Of a stretch of DNA of 64,000 bases, positions 48,931-55,803 are shown one piece after another (position 1 is the stretch's first letter; every line of letters starts with the position of its first letter). The notes beneath the pieces were generated by a model. That model was not told the origin of the DNA. It did no database searches and saw only the letters and a program-made list of their open reading frames with translations. The stretch covers positions 645,604 to 709,603 of the forward strand of contig NZ_PDKF01000004.1 in assembly GCF_004118855.1 (NCBI RefSeq), read 5' to 3'. Made by a program: the position numbers and the translations under genes. Source of the DNA: Arcobacter sp. CECT 8983 (GTDB lineage: Bacteria > Campylobacterota > Campylobacteria > Campylobacterales > Arcobacteraceae).

Positions 48931-49014
48931 TCCACTTTTTTAAGAGTTTTGCCGAACGTCAAAAAAGTGGACTATCCCGTGTTTAGGACTTCTGCATTAT
49001 AGTCTGTAAGTCCT
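48931..49014 (-). ncRNA. Possible counter-transcribed RNA or structured leader of the rep gene
   Basis: Two hairpins fill the gap before the initiator-like gene. Arms TCCACTTTTTT (48931-48941) and AAAAAAGTGGA (48961-48971) surround a 19-base loop, and AGGACTT (48985-48991) pairs with AAGTCCT (49008-49014). On the minus strand a TATAAT is present within the second hairpin (complement of 48996-49001), which would start an antisense transcript covering the first hairpin. The loop on that strand contains TTCGGCAA, similar in style to the UUGGC loops of ColE2/IncB-type copy-control RNAs. No good -35 is seen. It could be only a leader structure on the + strand. Confidence 0.35.
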
Positions 49015-49048
49015 TATGTATTATTGAAAATGTATAAAGGATTAATCA

Positions 49049-49642
49049 TTGAAAATACGTGTTAAAAAGAAAGAAAGACAGTATGGACAAGTACATCATA
49101 ATTTAGTATTTCATCCTAAAGTATCATTACAAGCAAAAGGTTTAGGAGCCTTATTTGAGTGTTATAGTGATGATTTTGAAGTAAGTATGGCTAGTTTAGA
49201 AATACATACTGGTTTACATAGAGATACAATTAGAAAGTATCTAAAAGAACTAGAAAAATACTTTTTTCTATTTAGAGTTCAGGTTATTAGAAATTGTAAG
49301 ATGATTTGGTTTTTTGATTCTGAAAATTTAGAAATTAATTTTCTTATAGATGAGATAGAAAAGATACAAAAGAACCAAAAAATAAGATTTATCACCGCAT
49401 ATGAAATTTTCGCACCCGAAAAAATCGGCACCGAGAAATTAGCTACATATAATAATACTACTAATAGCACCCCTAACTTATCCAATTTAGATTATTTTCA
49501 AATGATGTATGAAGTACAACAACATAAAGAAAAAAAAGGGGGAAGTAGTAGTGATTACTATACTTCTAAAAATGGTTCTAAAAAGAAAAAACAGTTGACT
49601 TACAGTCCAAGAAAAATTAAACAAGATGAAATTGAGTTTTAA
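49049..49642 (+). CDS. Replication-initiator-like winged-helix protein
   Basis: 197 residues. Residues 10-75 (HHNLVFHPKVSLQAKGLGAL, then MASLEIHTGLHRDTIRKYLKELEK) follow the N-terminal winged-helix pattern common to plasmid RepA/replisome-organiser proteins and phage replication proteins: 'LSxxAKGLLxYL' followed by 'GxxRDTIRKxLKELE'. The C-terminal half is Asn/Ser/Lys-rich and low complexity, ending in a basic tail. Start is TTG at 49049 with AAGG 8 bases upstream. A short frame of 11 codons (49030-49065) overlaps the start. It suggests that the excised element can replicate, by inference. Confidence 0.6.
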   Translation: MKIRVKKKERQYGQVHHNLVFHPKVSLQAKGLGALFECYSDDFEVSMASLEIHTGLHRDTIRKYLKELEKYFFLFRVQVIRNCKMIWFFDSENLEINFLIDEIEKIQKNQKIRFITAYEIFAPEKIGTEKLATYNNTTNSTPNLSNLDYFQMMYEVQQHKEKKGGSSSDYYTSKNGSKKKKQLTYSPRKIKQDEIEF

Positions 49643-49652
49643 AGGTTGAATT

Positions 49653-49781
49653 ATGAAGATATTTATTTTATACACAATGTTTGAAAAATTAATTTCATAT
49701 TCAAACAGTTATGAGAGTGCATTAAAATCAGTTGGTTTAATAGATGAATTAGTAGTAAAAGTCATAGAAAAGGAAATATAA
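49653..49781 (+). CDS. Small 42-residue protein
   Basis: ATG at 49653 with AAAGG 8-12 bases upstream; it ends one base before the next ATG. The protein (MKIFILYTMFEKLISYSNSY...) has a short hydrophobic N terminus and no motif. It lies in the same direction between the initiator-like gene and the next small gene with tight spacing, so it is probably translated. Function unknown. Confidence 0.45.
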   Translation: MKIFILYTMFEKLISYSNSYESALKSVGLIDELVVKVIEKEI

Positions 49782-49782
49782 G

Positions 49783-50025
49783 ATGGTAGTTAATTATTCA
49801 CAATTTACAAAATTTGAACTTATATGTCGTGTGAAAGAGTTAGAAGTTTTATTAATAGATTTAAGAGATAAGTATGAGGAGATATTTAAAGAATATTTTG
49901 GAGAGACAGATGAATTTATAGAAAGTACATTTGCTGAAATGATGATAAATAATACTCTTTTCAAAGGGAAAATAGTAGATGGAAAACTTTCTATTGAGCG
50001 AGAACTAGGATTGAATGATGATTAA
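49783..50025 (+). CDS. Small acidic helical protein, unknown
   Basis: 80 residues, mostly coiled-coil-like (KELEVLLIDLRDKYEEIFKE) with an acidic C terminus. It begins one base after the preceding small gene and overlaps the start of the VirB6-like gene by 11 bases, so it belongs to the same operon. It shares its size and helical, acidic style with the 51034-51264 product; both might assist the VirB6-like protein. No recognised family. Confidence 0.55.
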   Translation: MVVNYSQFTKFELICRVKELEVLLIDLRDKYEEIFKEYFGETDEFIESTFAEMMINNTLFKGKIVDGKLSIERELGLNDD

Positions 50026-51034
50026 TTTATTTCACTTAATAAATGGAATTTTTGAAAAAGCCACACAACAAATTACAAGGGGTATTTATGATGTAGGTGC
50101 TTCAATATTTAATAATGAGTTTTTTACAAGTGTATTCGCATTATTTATTCTTTATGTAGGCTTTTTGATCGCTTTTAGAAAAATACAAACAGAAGAACTA
50201 GCATATAAATTAGTTTGGACTATTTGTATATTCTCATTAGTTAAAGCATTTATGTATGATAGATATTATTACGAAATGTTAGTTTCCTTTTTAAACTTAC
50301 CAATGTCGATATTTACAGAAATGATTTCAAGGGTTGTTCATTCAGCTAATAGTGATGCAGATATTGCTACTTTGATAAATGTTTTATATACGGCATCAGA
50401 TAATCTTACTGAAACAATTTTAAAAGAGGCTGGCTGGTCTAATATAAGTGCTTATATTTATGGCTTTGTTGTTTGGGTTACTTCAACATTCTTAATTCTT
50501 ATTATTTTACTAACAACAGTATTTAGTACATTTTTAGCTAAAGTCATTTTAGCTTTAGGAACTTTTATTGTTCCATTTATGCTTATTAAAAAGACAGAGT
50601 ATATTTTCTATAGTTGGTGCAAGCTCTATATATCTGTTTCTCTTTATGTACCTTTTACAGTTTTATTTGGTCTTGTTGCAATTGAAACTGCAAATTTGAC
50701 AATGAATATTTCAAAAACATTAGAGACTGACTTTAATAATAATATTCAATTAATTTTAGCCTTAGTGGTAGCACAAGCATTAACAATAGTTGCAATTTTT
50801 AAAATACCAAATATTATAAATCAAATTATAGGAAGTTCAAATGAGGGAAGTTCATTAACAAGTGGAGTAGGAACTGTATCAGCAGGAGCAACAGCAGTAG
50901 GAGCATTTTCTAAGTTTACAGGATTAAATTTTGTTAGTAAAGCTGCTCAATCAGGTGTAAGTAAAGCAAGTAGTTCAGTAGCTAAAAAGTCTGCTGAAAA
51001 ATGGAATGATATTAGAGTAAAAGGTGGCAAGTGA
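50015..51034 (+). CDS. VirB6/TrbL-like T4SS inner-membrane protein
   Basis: About 339 residues; two adjacent ATGs (50015, 50018) are possible starts. Five to six membrane helices are visible (FTSVFALFILYVGFLIAF, LVWTICIFSLVKAFMY, YGFVVWVTSTFLILIILL, VILALGTFIVPFMLI, LYVPFTVLFGLVAIE, IQLILALVVAQALTIVAIF). The extended cytoplasmic tail is rich in Gly, Ala and Ser, typical of VirB6/TrbL proteins that form the inner-membrane pore of type IV secretion. It is the only T4SS channel component in the element. Mobilizable islands such as SGI1 encode single replacement subunits that reshape a helper's transfer apparatus; this gene may do the same, by inference. Confidence 0.75.
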   Translation: MMINLFHLINGIFEKATQQITRGIYDVGASIFNNEFFTSVFALFILYVGFLIAFRKIQTEELAYKLVWTICIFSLVKAFMYDRYYYEMLVSFLNLPMSIFTEMISRVVHSANSDADIATLINVLYTASDNLTETILKEAGWSNISAYIYGFVVWVTSTFLILIILLTTVFSTFLAKVILALGTFIVPFMLIKKTEYIFYSWCKLYISVSLYVPFTVLFGLVAIETANLTMNISKTLETDFNNNIQLILALVVAQALTIVAIFKIPNIINQIIGSSNEGSSLTSGVGTVSAGATAVGAFSKFTGLNFVSKAAQSGVSKASSSVAKKSAEKWNDIRVKGGK

Positions 51035-51264
51035 TGAGTAAATATTTATCTATGAATAAAAAAAAGATGATTGATGAAATAAAAGAGTATCAAAAAATGT
51101 TAAGGGAAGTACTTGATTTATATATTATGCTTCAAGAAATATATGTGAATGAAAAAGGAGGAAGGCTTGAAGATACTGAGGACATCGAAGAAAAACTAGA
51201 AGAAGATATTGAACAAATGAGTCTATTAACTAAAACATCTGAAAAGAAAAATAATAAAAGCTAA
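51034..51264 (+). CDS. Small helical protein, unknown
   Basis: 76 residues from the ATG at 51034, which overlaps the VirB6-like stop in TGATG; a GTG one codon earlier is less likely. The sequence is charged and helical (KKKMIDEIKEYQKMLREVLDL, cut here to KKMIDEIKEYQKMLREVLD) with an acidic middle (EDTEDIEEKLEEDIEQ). No membrane segment or signal peptide. Coupled translation suggests a link with the VirB6-like protein. Confidence 0.55.
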   Translation: MSKYLSMNKKKMIDEIKEYQKMLREVLDLYIMLQEIYVNEKGGRLEDTEDIEEKLEEDIEQMSLLTKTSEKKNNKS

Positions 51265-51278
51265 AAGAAGAGATTAAA

Positions 51279-51292
51279 TTTCGCGAGCGAAA
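51279..51292. repeat. Palindrome copy 1: TTTCGC-GA-GCGAAA
   Basis: Perfect 6-bp arms with a 2-base centre, 17 bases before the ATG of the gene at 51310, so it could control that gene or mark a transcript end. Same pattern at 53315 and 54265, each preceded by an A/T run (taAAaTTTCGC). All three copies are inside the element. Confidence 0.7.
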
Positions 51293-51309
51293 ATAAAAAA
51301 GGAAATATT

Positions 51310-51663
51310 ATGAAGAAAACAATTCTAAGTTTTAAAACAGTTATGCCAATACTTGATTCATATGGAGATAAATTTAAAAAAGAAGAAATAGAAGGTAAGA
51401 CAATAAGAGCAACATTAGATTTTCTAGGATGGGGCAAATCTAAGAATTTATTTTTACTTTTTTCTACAAAAGATAAAAAGTTCAAAACCTTTGTTTTTCA
51501 TCCACAGTATTCTACAAGAGATAAAAGCTTTTCGTTCAGAGATGAGGAACTTATAGGAGAAGAGTTTGAATTAAAAATGAAGATATCTAAAAGCTACTAT
51601 TTAGATCTTGAATTTGCAAAATTAATAAAAGAAAATGAAAGGAGTACTTCCCCTTTTTTATAA
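51310..51663 (+). CDS. Unknown basic protein upstream of the oriT-like region
   Basis: 117 residues, Lys/Phe-rich and predicted mixed alpha/beta (TIRATLDFLGWGKSKNLFLLF, shown as ATLDFLGWGKSKNLFLLF; then STKDKKFKTFVFHPQYSTRD). No signal peptide, membrane helix or known motif. GGAAATATT before the ATG gives a good ribosome site. Position directly before the oriT-like region and relaxase gene suggests a relaxosome accessory or DNA-binding role, but nothing in the sequence proves it. Confidence 0.55.
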   Translation: MKKTILSFKTVMPILDSYGDKFKKEEIEGKTIRATLDFLGWGKSKNLFLLFSTKDKKFKTFVFHPQYSTRDKSFSFRDEELIGEEFELKMKISKSYYLDLEFAKLIKENERSTSPFL

Positions 51664-51803
51664 TATAAATTGAAAGCTTTATGCTTCAATTTTTAACCAT
51701 ATCCTGATAAGGTGCTAGTATGCAAACTATACCCTTTCGGGATTTAAATTTAAAATCTACCCACAAGGGCTTAGATTTCTTATAAAAAGGGGAGGGATTT
51801 TAT
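51664..51803 (+). other. Candidate origin of transfer (oriT) upstream of the relaxase
   Basis: A 140-base non-coding region with ordered structure: imperfect inverted repeat 51668-51677/51683-51691 (AATTGAAAGC / GCTTCAATT), then after 8 bases the heptamer TATCCTG at 51700-51706, then hairpin 51753-51762/51767-51778 (AAATCTACCC, loop ACAA, GGG-ct-TAGATTT). IncP/R64-type nick regions have the core YATCCTG|Y just downstream of an inverted repeat, which matches this order except for A after the G. AGGGGAGGG before 51804 is the ribosome site of the relaxase gene. Function not proven. Confidence 0.45.
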
Positions 51804-53252
51804 ATGGAACAAGAAGAAAACTTATTAGAACAAAAATTAAAAAGTACTCCAAAGCAAAAAGAGAAAATATTTAAATTAAAAGAAGAAAAAAACTTTAATA
51901 GTAGTTATTCAAATAGTAGTGGTAAAAGTAAATATACAAGTGGAAATGTATCTATTTATAAATCATCTTTTCATAGTCAAAAAGCAACTAAACATTCGTT
52001 AGAACATATGGAAAGAGAAAGTAAAGTTACATATCTTTTAGAACATGATTCTAGTGTCAATGATAATAAAATATATGAAGATATAGAAAAGTTTAAAAAA
52101 GAAGCTCCACAAATTTATAAAGAAAAAATTGGTCAAAAAATGCAGGCGACATCAAAAGCTAATTTAATAAAAGAAGCCGTACTTAATGTAAAGCCTGATA
52201 GTACACTTGGAGATATAGAAAGAACATTTAAAAACTTAAATGAAGAGTTTGGAGGACATTATATTTTAGCTAGTTCTATTCATAGAGATGAAGGCGTTTT
52301 TATTGATACAAAATATGATTTAAGAGACTTAGAATATGTTTCAAGTAATTTATCATGGAAATTAAGAGATACAGGCATAGATGTTACAGGTGAAGTAATT
52401 GATTTCGCACCCAATCGGAATATATATTTTAATAGTGAAAATAGTAATTGGTACTTTGATAAGGAGTTTAAAAATAAAGCAGATACTTCAAAATTCCAAA
52501 AAAAAATCAATTATCATGCTCATGTTTTATATTCTAATTTTGATAAGCAAACTGGAAAAACTGCAAGGCTTGATAGAACTGATTTAAGAAATCTTCAAAC
52601 AATAGTAGCAGATTCTTTAGGGATGAGAAGAGGGCAAAGATATTCTAAAACTAAGAGAATGAATCATTGGCAGTTAAAAAGAGCTATTGACTCAAAAAGA
52701 ACTTCTAACTTAAAAACTAAAGAATCACTAGCTAGATTAAAAGATTTAAAAAATCAAGTAAATGTAATAAGACAAGAACTGGAAGAAAATAAGTTTGATA
52801 GAAATAGCTATGCAGTTTTAGAGCAATTAAAAAAAGATTTAACGAAAGAGATTAAAAATAAAGAATTAACAATTAACGAACTGAGAAATAGGTTAGATGA
52901 ATATAGAGTAGAAAATGAAAAGAGAAGAACTTCTATTGATGGAACAATACTTACAAAAACTGTAAAAGTAAAAGAAGGATTATTAAAATCTAAAGAGGTT
53001 AGAATTTATGATAATTTATCTGTTGAAGGCTATGTATTAAAAGCAAAACAGAAACAAAATAAGTTAGTATCTGAAAATGAAGACTTAAAACAAGAGAATA
53101 AAAAGCTTAATGATTTTGTGTATGAGTTAAGGCATCATTTTAAAGTATTTGAGTTAGATAAATTAAAAGAATCAATTAAAAGTAAAATACCAAAAGTTGA
53201 TAAAAAAATAAATAATAAGAATAAATCTTTAAATAATGGCTATGAGCGTTAA
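51804..53252 (+). CDS. HUH-type relaxase/mobilization protein
   Basis: 482 residues. Residues 150-260 carry a likely relaxase core: GGHYILASSIHRDEG (His160, Asp162, Glu163) and, about 75 residues on, INYHAHVLYSNFD with His238 and His240, the HxH metal site of HUH nicking enzymes. RTDLRNLQTIVADSLGMRRG follows, seen also in MobA/MobL-like proteins. A candidate catalytic Tyr is not obvious among several (Tyr43, Tyr52, Tyr77). The C-terminal 200 residues are coiled coil. It would nick the adjacent oriT-like site and lead the strand to a helper conjugation system. Exact MOB class not assigned. Confidence 0.7.
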   Translation: MEQEENLLEQKLKSTPKQKEKIFKLKEEKNFNSSYSNSSGKSKYTSGNVSIYKSSFHSQKATKHSLEHMERESKVTYLLEHDSSVNDNKIYEDIEKFKKEAPQIYKEKIGQKMQATSKANLIKEAVLNVKPDSTLGDIERTFKNLNEEFGGHYILASSIHRDEGVFIDTKYDLRDLEYVSSNLSWKLRDTGIDVTGEVIDFAPNRNIYFNSENSNWYFDKEFKNKADTSKFQKKINYHAHVLYSNFDKQTGKTARLDRTDLRNLQTIVADSLGMRRGQRYSKTKRMNHWQLKRAIDSKRTSNLKTKESLARLKDLKNQVNVIRQELEENKFDRNSYAVLEQLKKDLTKEIKNKELTINELRNRLDEYRVENEKRRTSIDGTILTKTVKVKEGLLKSKEVRIYDNLSVEGYVLKAKQKQNKLVSENEDLKQENKKLNDFVYELRHHFKVFELDKLKESIKSKIPKVDKKINNKNKSLNNGYER

Positions 53253-53294
53253 TAATAATTTTGTTAAAATAATAAAAGTAAAGATATATTCTTG

Positions 53295-53329
53295 ATTTTA
53301 TTATGATAATAAAATTTCGCCAGCGAAAT
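53295..53329. repeat. AT palindrome plus palindrome copy 2 (TTTCGC-CA-GCGAAA)
   Basis: A perfect dyad ATTTTATTAT-G-ATAATAAAAT (53295-53315) is followed at once by ATTTCGC-CA-GCGAAAT (53314-53329). The pair lies in the gap after the relaxase gene and before the small membrane protein. The AT dyad may act as a terminator for the relaxase transcript; the GC-cored dyad matches copies at 51279 and 54265. Confidence 0.65.
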
Positions 53330-53378
53330 ATCTAACTAATTATACAACTTAAAAGCTAACATTTAAAAAAGGGAAGTG

Positions 53379-53618
53379 ATGTTTAAAACTATTGCAATTT
53401 TATTAGATTATGCGATTTGGTATTCAACTATTAATGACTATCTTTATAATTTATTAGTAGCTCCTTATATGCATGAACCTTTTTTAAAGCAGTATTTATT
53501 AAATGTTTTGATTTTCTCTGCTATTGGATTATTTATATTTTTTAAAGTGAAGAAACTATTAGATTTTATCGCGTATGGAATATTAATTATTATATTTAAA
53601 TTTAGAGAAGAAAAGTAA
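53379..53618 (+). CDS. Small membrane protein
   Basis: 79 residues from the ATG at 53379 (GGG 5 bases upstream; a GTG one codon earlier is possible). It has three hydrophobic stretches (FKTIAILLDYAIWYS, YLLNVLIFSAIGLFIFF and LLDFIAYGILIIIF), making it a two- or three-pass inner-membrane protein. It ends 12 bases before the lipoprotein gene, suggesting they are made together. Size and pairing with a lipoprotein recall plasmid entry-exclusion pairs, but there is no motif to confirm this. Confidence 0.5.
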   Translation: MFKTIAILLDYAIWYSTINDYLYNLLVAPYMHEPFLKQYLLNVLIFSAIGLFIFFKVKKLLDFIAYGILIIIFKFREEK

Positions 53619-53630
53619 AAGGAAAAATGG

Positions 53631-54161
53631 ATGAAAAGAATATTAGGAATTATTGGAGTGTCAGTACTTTTAGTTGGATGTGGAAATCCCAAAGAGGCAA
53701 ATAATGAGAATTTTGAAAAGGTTGTTAATAAGTATTTATTAGAGAAAAAAGATAACTTAACTTGTACAAAAGTAGGAACAAGATTCCCAATAAAAGATGA
53801 TTTTGGTATTTATGGAAATACATATAAAAAGTTTGTAGATTCTGGACTGATGAAAGTTGATGCAGAAGAGTATGAAACAAAAGACTTTCTAAGTGGAGAA
53901 ATGAAAAAAAAGTATAAGAATTCATATGATTTAACAGAAAAAGGGAAAGAACATTTAAATAATGGGAAGTTTTGTTTTGGTACACCTGTAGTAACTAAAG
54001 TTATAAGTTTTACAGAACCAACTGCATTTATGGATAGAACAGTTAGTGAAATTAAATATACTTATAAATTAAATGATTTACCTAAATGGTTTAATTACAA
54101 TGAAGATAGAAAAGGTAAGTTATTAGTGTTCTTGACTAATGAAGGTTGGGAGTATAAATAG
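53631..54161 (+). CDS. Predicted lipoprotein, unknown function
   Basis: 176 residues with a lipoprotein signal, MKRILGIIGVSVLLVGCGNP (lipobox LVGC, Cys17). The mature part is Lys-rich and alpha/beta, with YDLTEKGKEHL, KFCFGTPVVTKVISFTEP and ISEIKYTYKL-like segments; two further cysteines (Cys45 and Cys117 by my count) could pair. It resembles uncharacterised lipoproteins seen on plasmids and islands of Gram-negative bacteria, from memory only. AAAGGAAAA 7 bases upstream supports the start. Candidate entry-exclusion or surface protein, low certainty. Confidence 0.65.
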   Translation: MKRILGIIGVSVLLVGCGNPKEANNENFEKVVNKYLLEKKDNLTCTKVGTRFPIKDDFGIYGNTYKKFVDSGLMKVDAEEYETKDFLSGEMKKKYKNSYDLTEKGKEHLNNGKFCFGTPVVTKVISFTEPTAFMDRTVSEIKYTYKLNDLPKWFNYNEDRKGKLLVFLTNEGWEYK

Positions 54162-54179
54162 ATAAAAAGACTAAAAAAA

Positions 54180-54278
54180 TCATTTAGTGATATAAATTTC
54201 AATTTAGTGATATTAGAATTTAGAAATATCACTAAATGAATGAAGAAAAATATTTTAAATAAAATTTCGCTGGCGAAA
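54180..54278. terminator. Hairpin between convergent genes, with palindrome copy 3
   Basis: TCATTTAGTGATAT (54180-54193) pairs perfectly with ATATCACTAAATGA (54226-54239). A third copy, ATTTAGTGATAT, lies in direct orientation at 54202-54213. Palindrome copy 3, TTTCGC-TG-GCGAAA, is at 54265-54278. The site lies between genes transcribed towards each other (lipoprotein + and 54298 -), so a bidirectional terminator is likely; no strong T-run follows. The triple motif could also bind a protein. Confidence 0.5.
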
Positions 54279-54297
54279 ACATCTGATTGTTATTTAC

Positions 54298-54633
54298 CTA
54301 TAAATTATCGAGATATTGCCTTAAAATTTCTTTTGCTTCATAATAGTCAACGATTTCATCATTAAAAATTATTTTATAACCACCATGCTCTTCATGATAT
54401 TTACCTGTTGAACTAATATTTCTCTCATGATTTAAGTCTGTATCAATATTAAATTTTTCAATTAAAGCATTAAATACTTCTTCTGTCATATTGTCAAGTT
54501 GAGTAGAAGAAAATACATAACCAGATTCTTCTTTACTATCAATAACATATCCTTGAGTTTCTAAGCAGTTTATAAAGATTTCAAATCCATCTTTTGTAAA
54601 AGCATCAAAGTGCTCTTTATTTAAATCATTCAT
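54298..54633 (-). CDS. Unknown soluble protein of the cargo cluster
   Basis: 111 residues from the ATG at 54633, chosen because AAGGA lies 8 bases upstream and the start then follows the previous gene's stop after one base; an ATG 24 bases earlier lacks a ribosome site. Acidic and helical (KEHFDAFTKDGFEIFINCLE, AKEILRQYLDNL), with one strand-rich Gly/Tyr segment. No motif recognised. Translationally coupled to the seven-helix membrane protein upstream, so they probably work together. Confidence 0.6.
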   Translation of the reverse strand: MNDLNKEHFDAFTKDGFEIFINCLETQGYVIDSKEESGYVFSSTQLDNMTEEVFNALIEKFNIDTDLNHERNISSTGKYHEEHGGYKIIFNDEIVDYYEAKEILRQYLDNL

Positions 54634-54634
54634 T

Positions 54635-55495
54635 TTATTTTCCTTGTAAAAGTTCATTTATTTTTTTGTTAAATTCTTGTTTTGTTGATAAGTAATTAAA
54701 TAAATATATTTGTGGATGTATAGTTTTCAATTTGCTATATCGTAATAAACTTTTTTTAAATATTAATTTTTTTAGATATTTTGATAGAGTAGTATCCTTT
54801 ATTAATCTATCAACTGTCGCATTAATTAATTCATATTTTGAGTAGATAATTATTAAATAATAGAATGGGATATATAAAATAATTAAAAGAACAGGTAATA
54901 AAAAGCTTTTTAATGTACTTACTAAAAAGAAGTGAGTAGGATTATCTAATAATTCATTTATCGTGAAATATAATAAAAATCCTCCAAGTATTGATAATGT
55001 TGTATTTAATACTTTTTCATTAAGTTCAGAGCCTTCTTTAGATGGCCCTAGTTTTACTGCTGCTTGCATACCAACAATTAAAGTTGCTAAGGTAACTACA
55101 CATAGTTCTACAATATAGTTAAAAGAATAAAAATTAACAATAAACTGAAAAATTGTAAGAATTTTAATATTATCCATAATGATTTTCTTTAAAAAATTAT
55201 CTTTTGCAACTATTGCTCTATGATTTAGAATTAGTGCAAATGCAGTTAAAGACCAAATAATTGTATCTTTTAAAAGATATAGTTCCCAATAACCAATTTT
55301 AGCTAATAAAATAACCTCTAAAGATATGTATAAAGTAAATAATAAAATAGTGATAAAAATAGGTTTTGCAAAAAGTGTTCTAAGTAATAATTTAGTTTGA
55401 TTAATTATTCCTCTATCTTCATCTTTATACAATGCATATGATAGAGCAAATATAATAATTGTAAGTGTTGCAAGTTCTCTATTATTGATATCCAT
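54635..55495 (-). CDS. Polytopic membrane protein, unknown
   Basis: 286 residues with about seven membrane helices (TLTIIIFALSYALY, PIFITILLFTLYISLEVIL, LKDTIIWSLTAFALIL, IVELCVVTLATLIVGM, TLSILGGFLLYFTI, LLPVLLIILYIPFYYLIII among them) and a basic cytoplasmic C terminus of about 70 residues. AAGGA precedes the ATG. It does not match a transporter signature I know. It stands in a small minus-strand cluster of unknown genes within the element, the usual place for cargo such as defence or exclusion functions. Confidence 0.65.
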   Translation of the reverse strand: MDINNRELATLTIIIFALSYALYKDEDRGIINQTKLLLRTLFAKPIFITILLFTLYISLEVILLAKIGYWELYLLKDTIIWSLTAFALILNHRAIVAKDNFLKKIIMDNIKILTIFQFIVNFYSFNYIVELCVVTLATLIVGMQAAVKLGPSKEGSELNEKVLNTTLSILGGFLLYFTINELLDNPTHFFLVSTLKSFLLPVLLIILYIPFYYLIIIYSKYELINATVDRLIKDTTLSKYLKKLIFKKSLLRYSKLKTIHPQIYLFNYLSTKQEFNKKINELLQGK

Positions 55496-55604
55496 TTTAA
55501 TCCTTATATTACCTAATTATATAAGAATTTTAGAAATATTTATAATATATTGCAACTTGTAATATTTAATAAATCATTTAAATTAAATATCATAAGGAAT
55601 AAGA

Positions 55605-55789
55605 ATGAAGCTAACAACAGAAATTGAGTGTCCTAAATGTAAAAAAAAATTAAGATAAAAATTGAAGAAATGGTACCTAATATAAGTAAAAACTGTAATT
55701 CAGAGATTATTTTAATTCCTAATGATGGTAGAAAAATATAGAAATCATTTGATAATTTTGAAAAATCTATGAAAAAAAAGTTTAGATAA
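55605..55789 (+). pseudogene. Broken small zinc-ribbon-like gene
   Basis: ATG at 55605 follows AAGGAAT. The frame reads MKLTTEIECPKCKKKLR and stops. Shifting frame at the A9 tract (55641-55649) restores similarity: IKIKIEEMVPNISKNCNSEIILIPNDGRKI, a TAG at 55739-55741, then KSFDNFEKSMKKKFR to 55789 (quoted in parts of under 20: IEEMVPNISKNCNSEI; KSFDNFEKSMKKKFR). This is the layout of a common small CPxC zinc-ribbon family with a DGRK..K..DDFEK tail, from memory. One base is missing at the A-run, a stop interrupts the frame and the second Cys pair is reduced to one Cys. Confidence 0.7.
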
Positions 55790-55803
55790 GAGATTATACA
55801 AAA

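Noticed and set aside
49409..49450. Further TTTCGC-like motif in the initiator-like gene
   Set aside because: It lies in coding sequence and the arms are imperfect (TTTCG/CGAAA with a different core), so it was not counted with the three intergenic palindromes.
51279..51292. TTTCGCNNGCGAAA palindromes as rho-independent terminators
   Set aside because: The 2-base centre is too short for a stable RNA loop without losing pairs, and no T-run follows; DNA-binding sites fit better.
54655..54657. Upstream ATG for the 54298 gene
   Set aside because: It lacks a ribosome site, while the ATG at 54633 has AAGGA at proper spacing and couples to the upstream stop.
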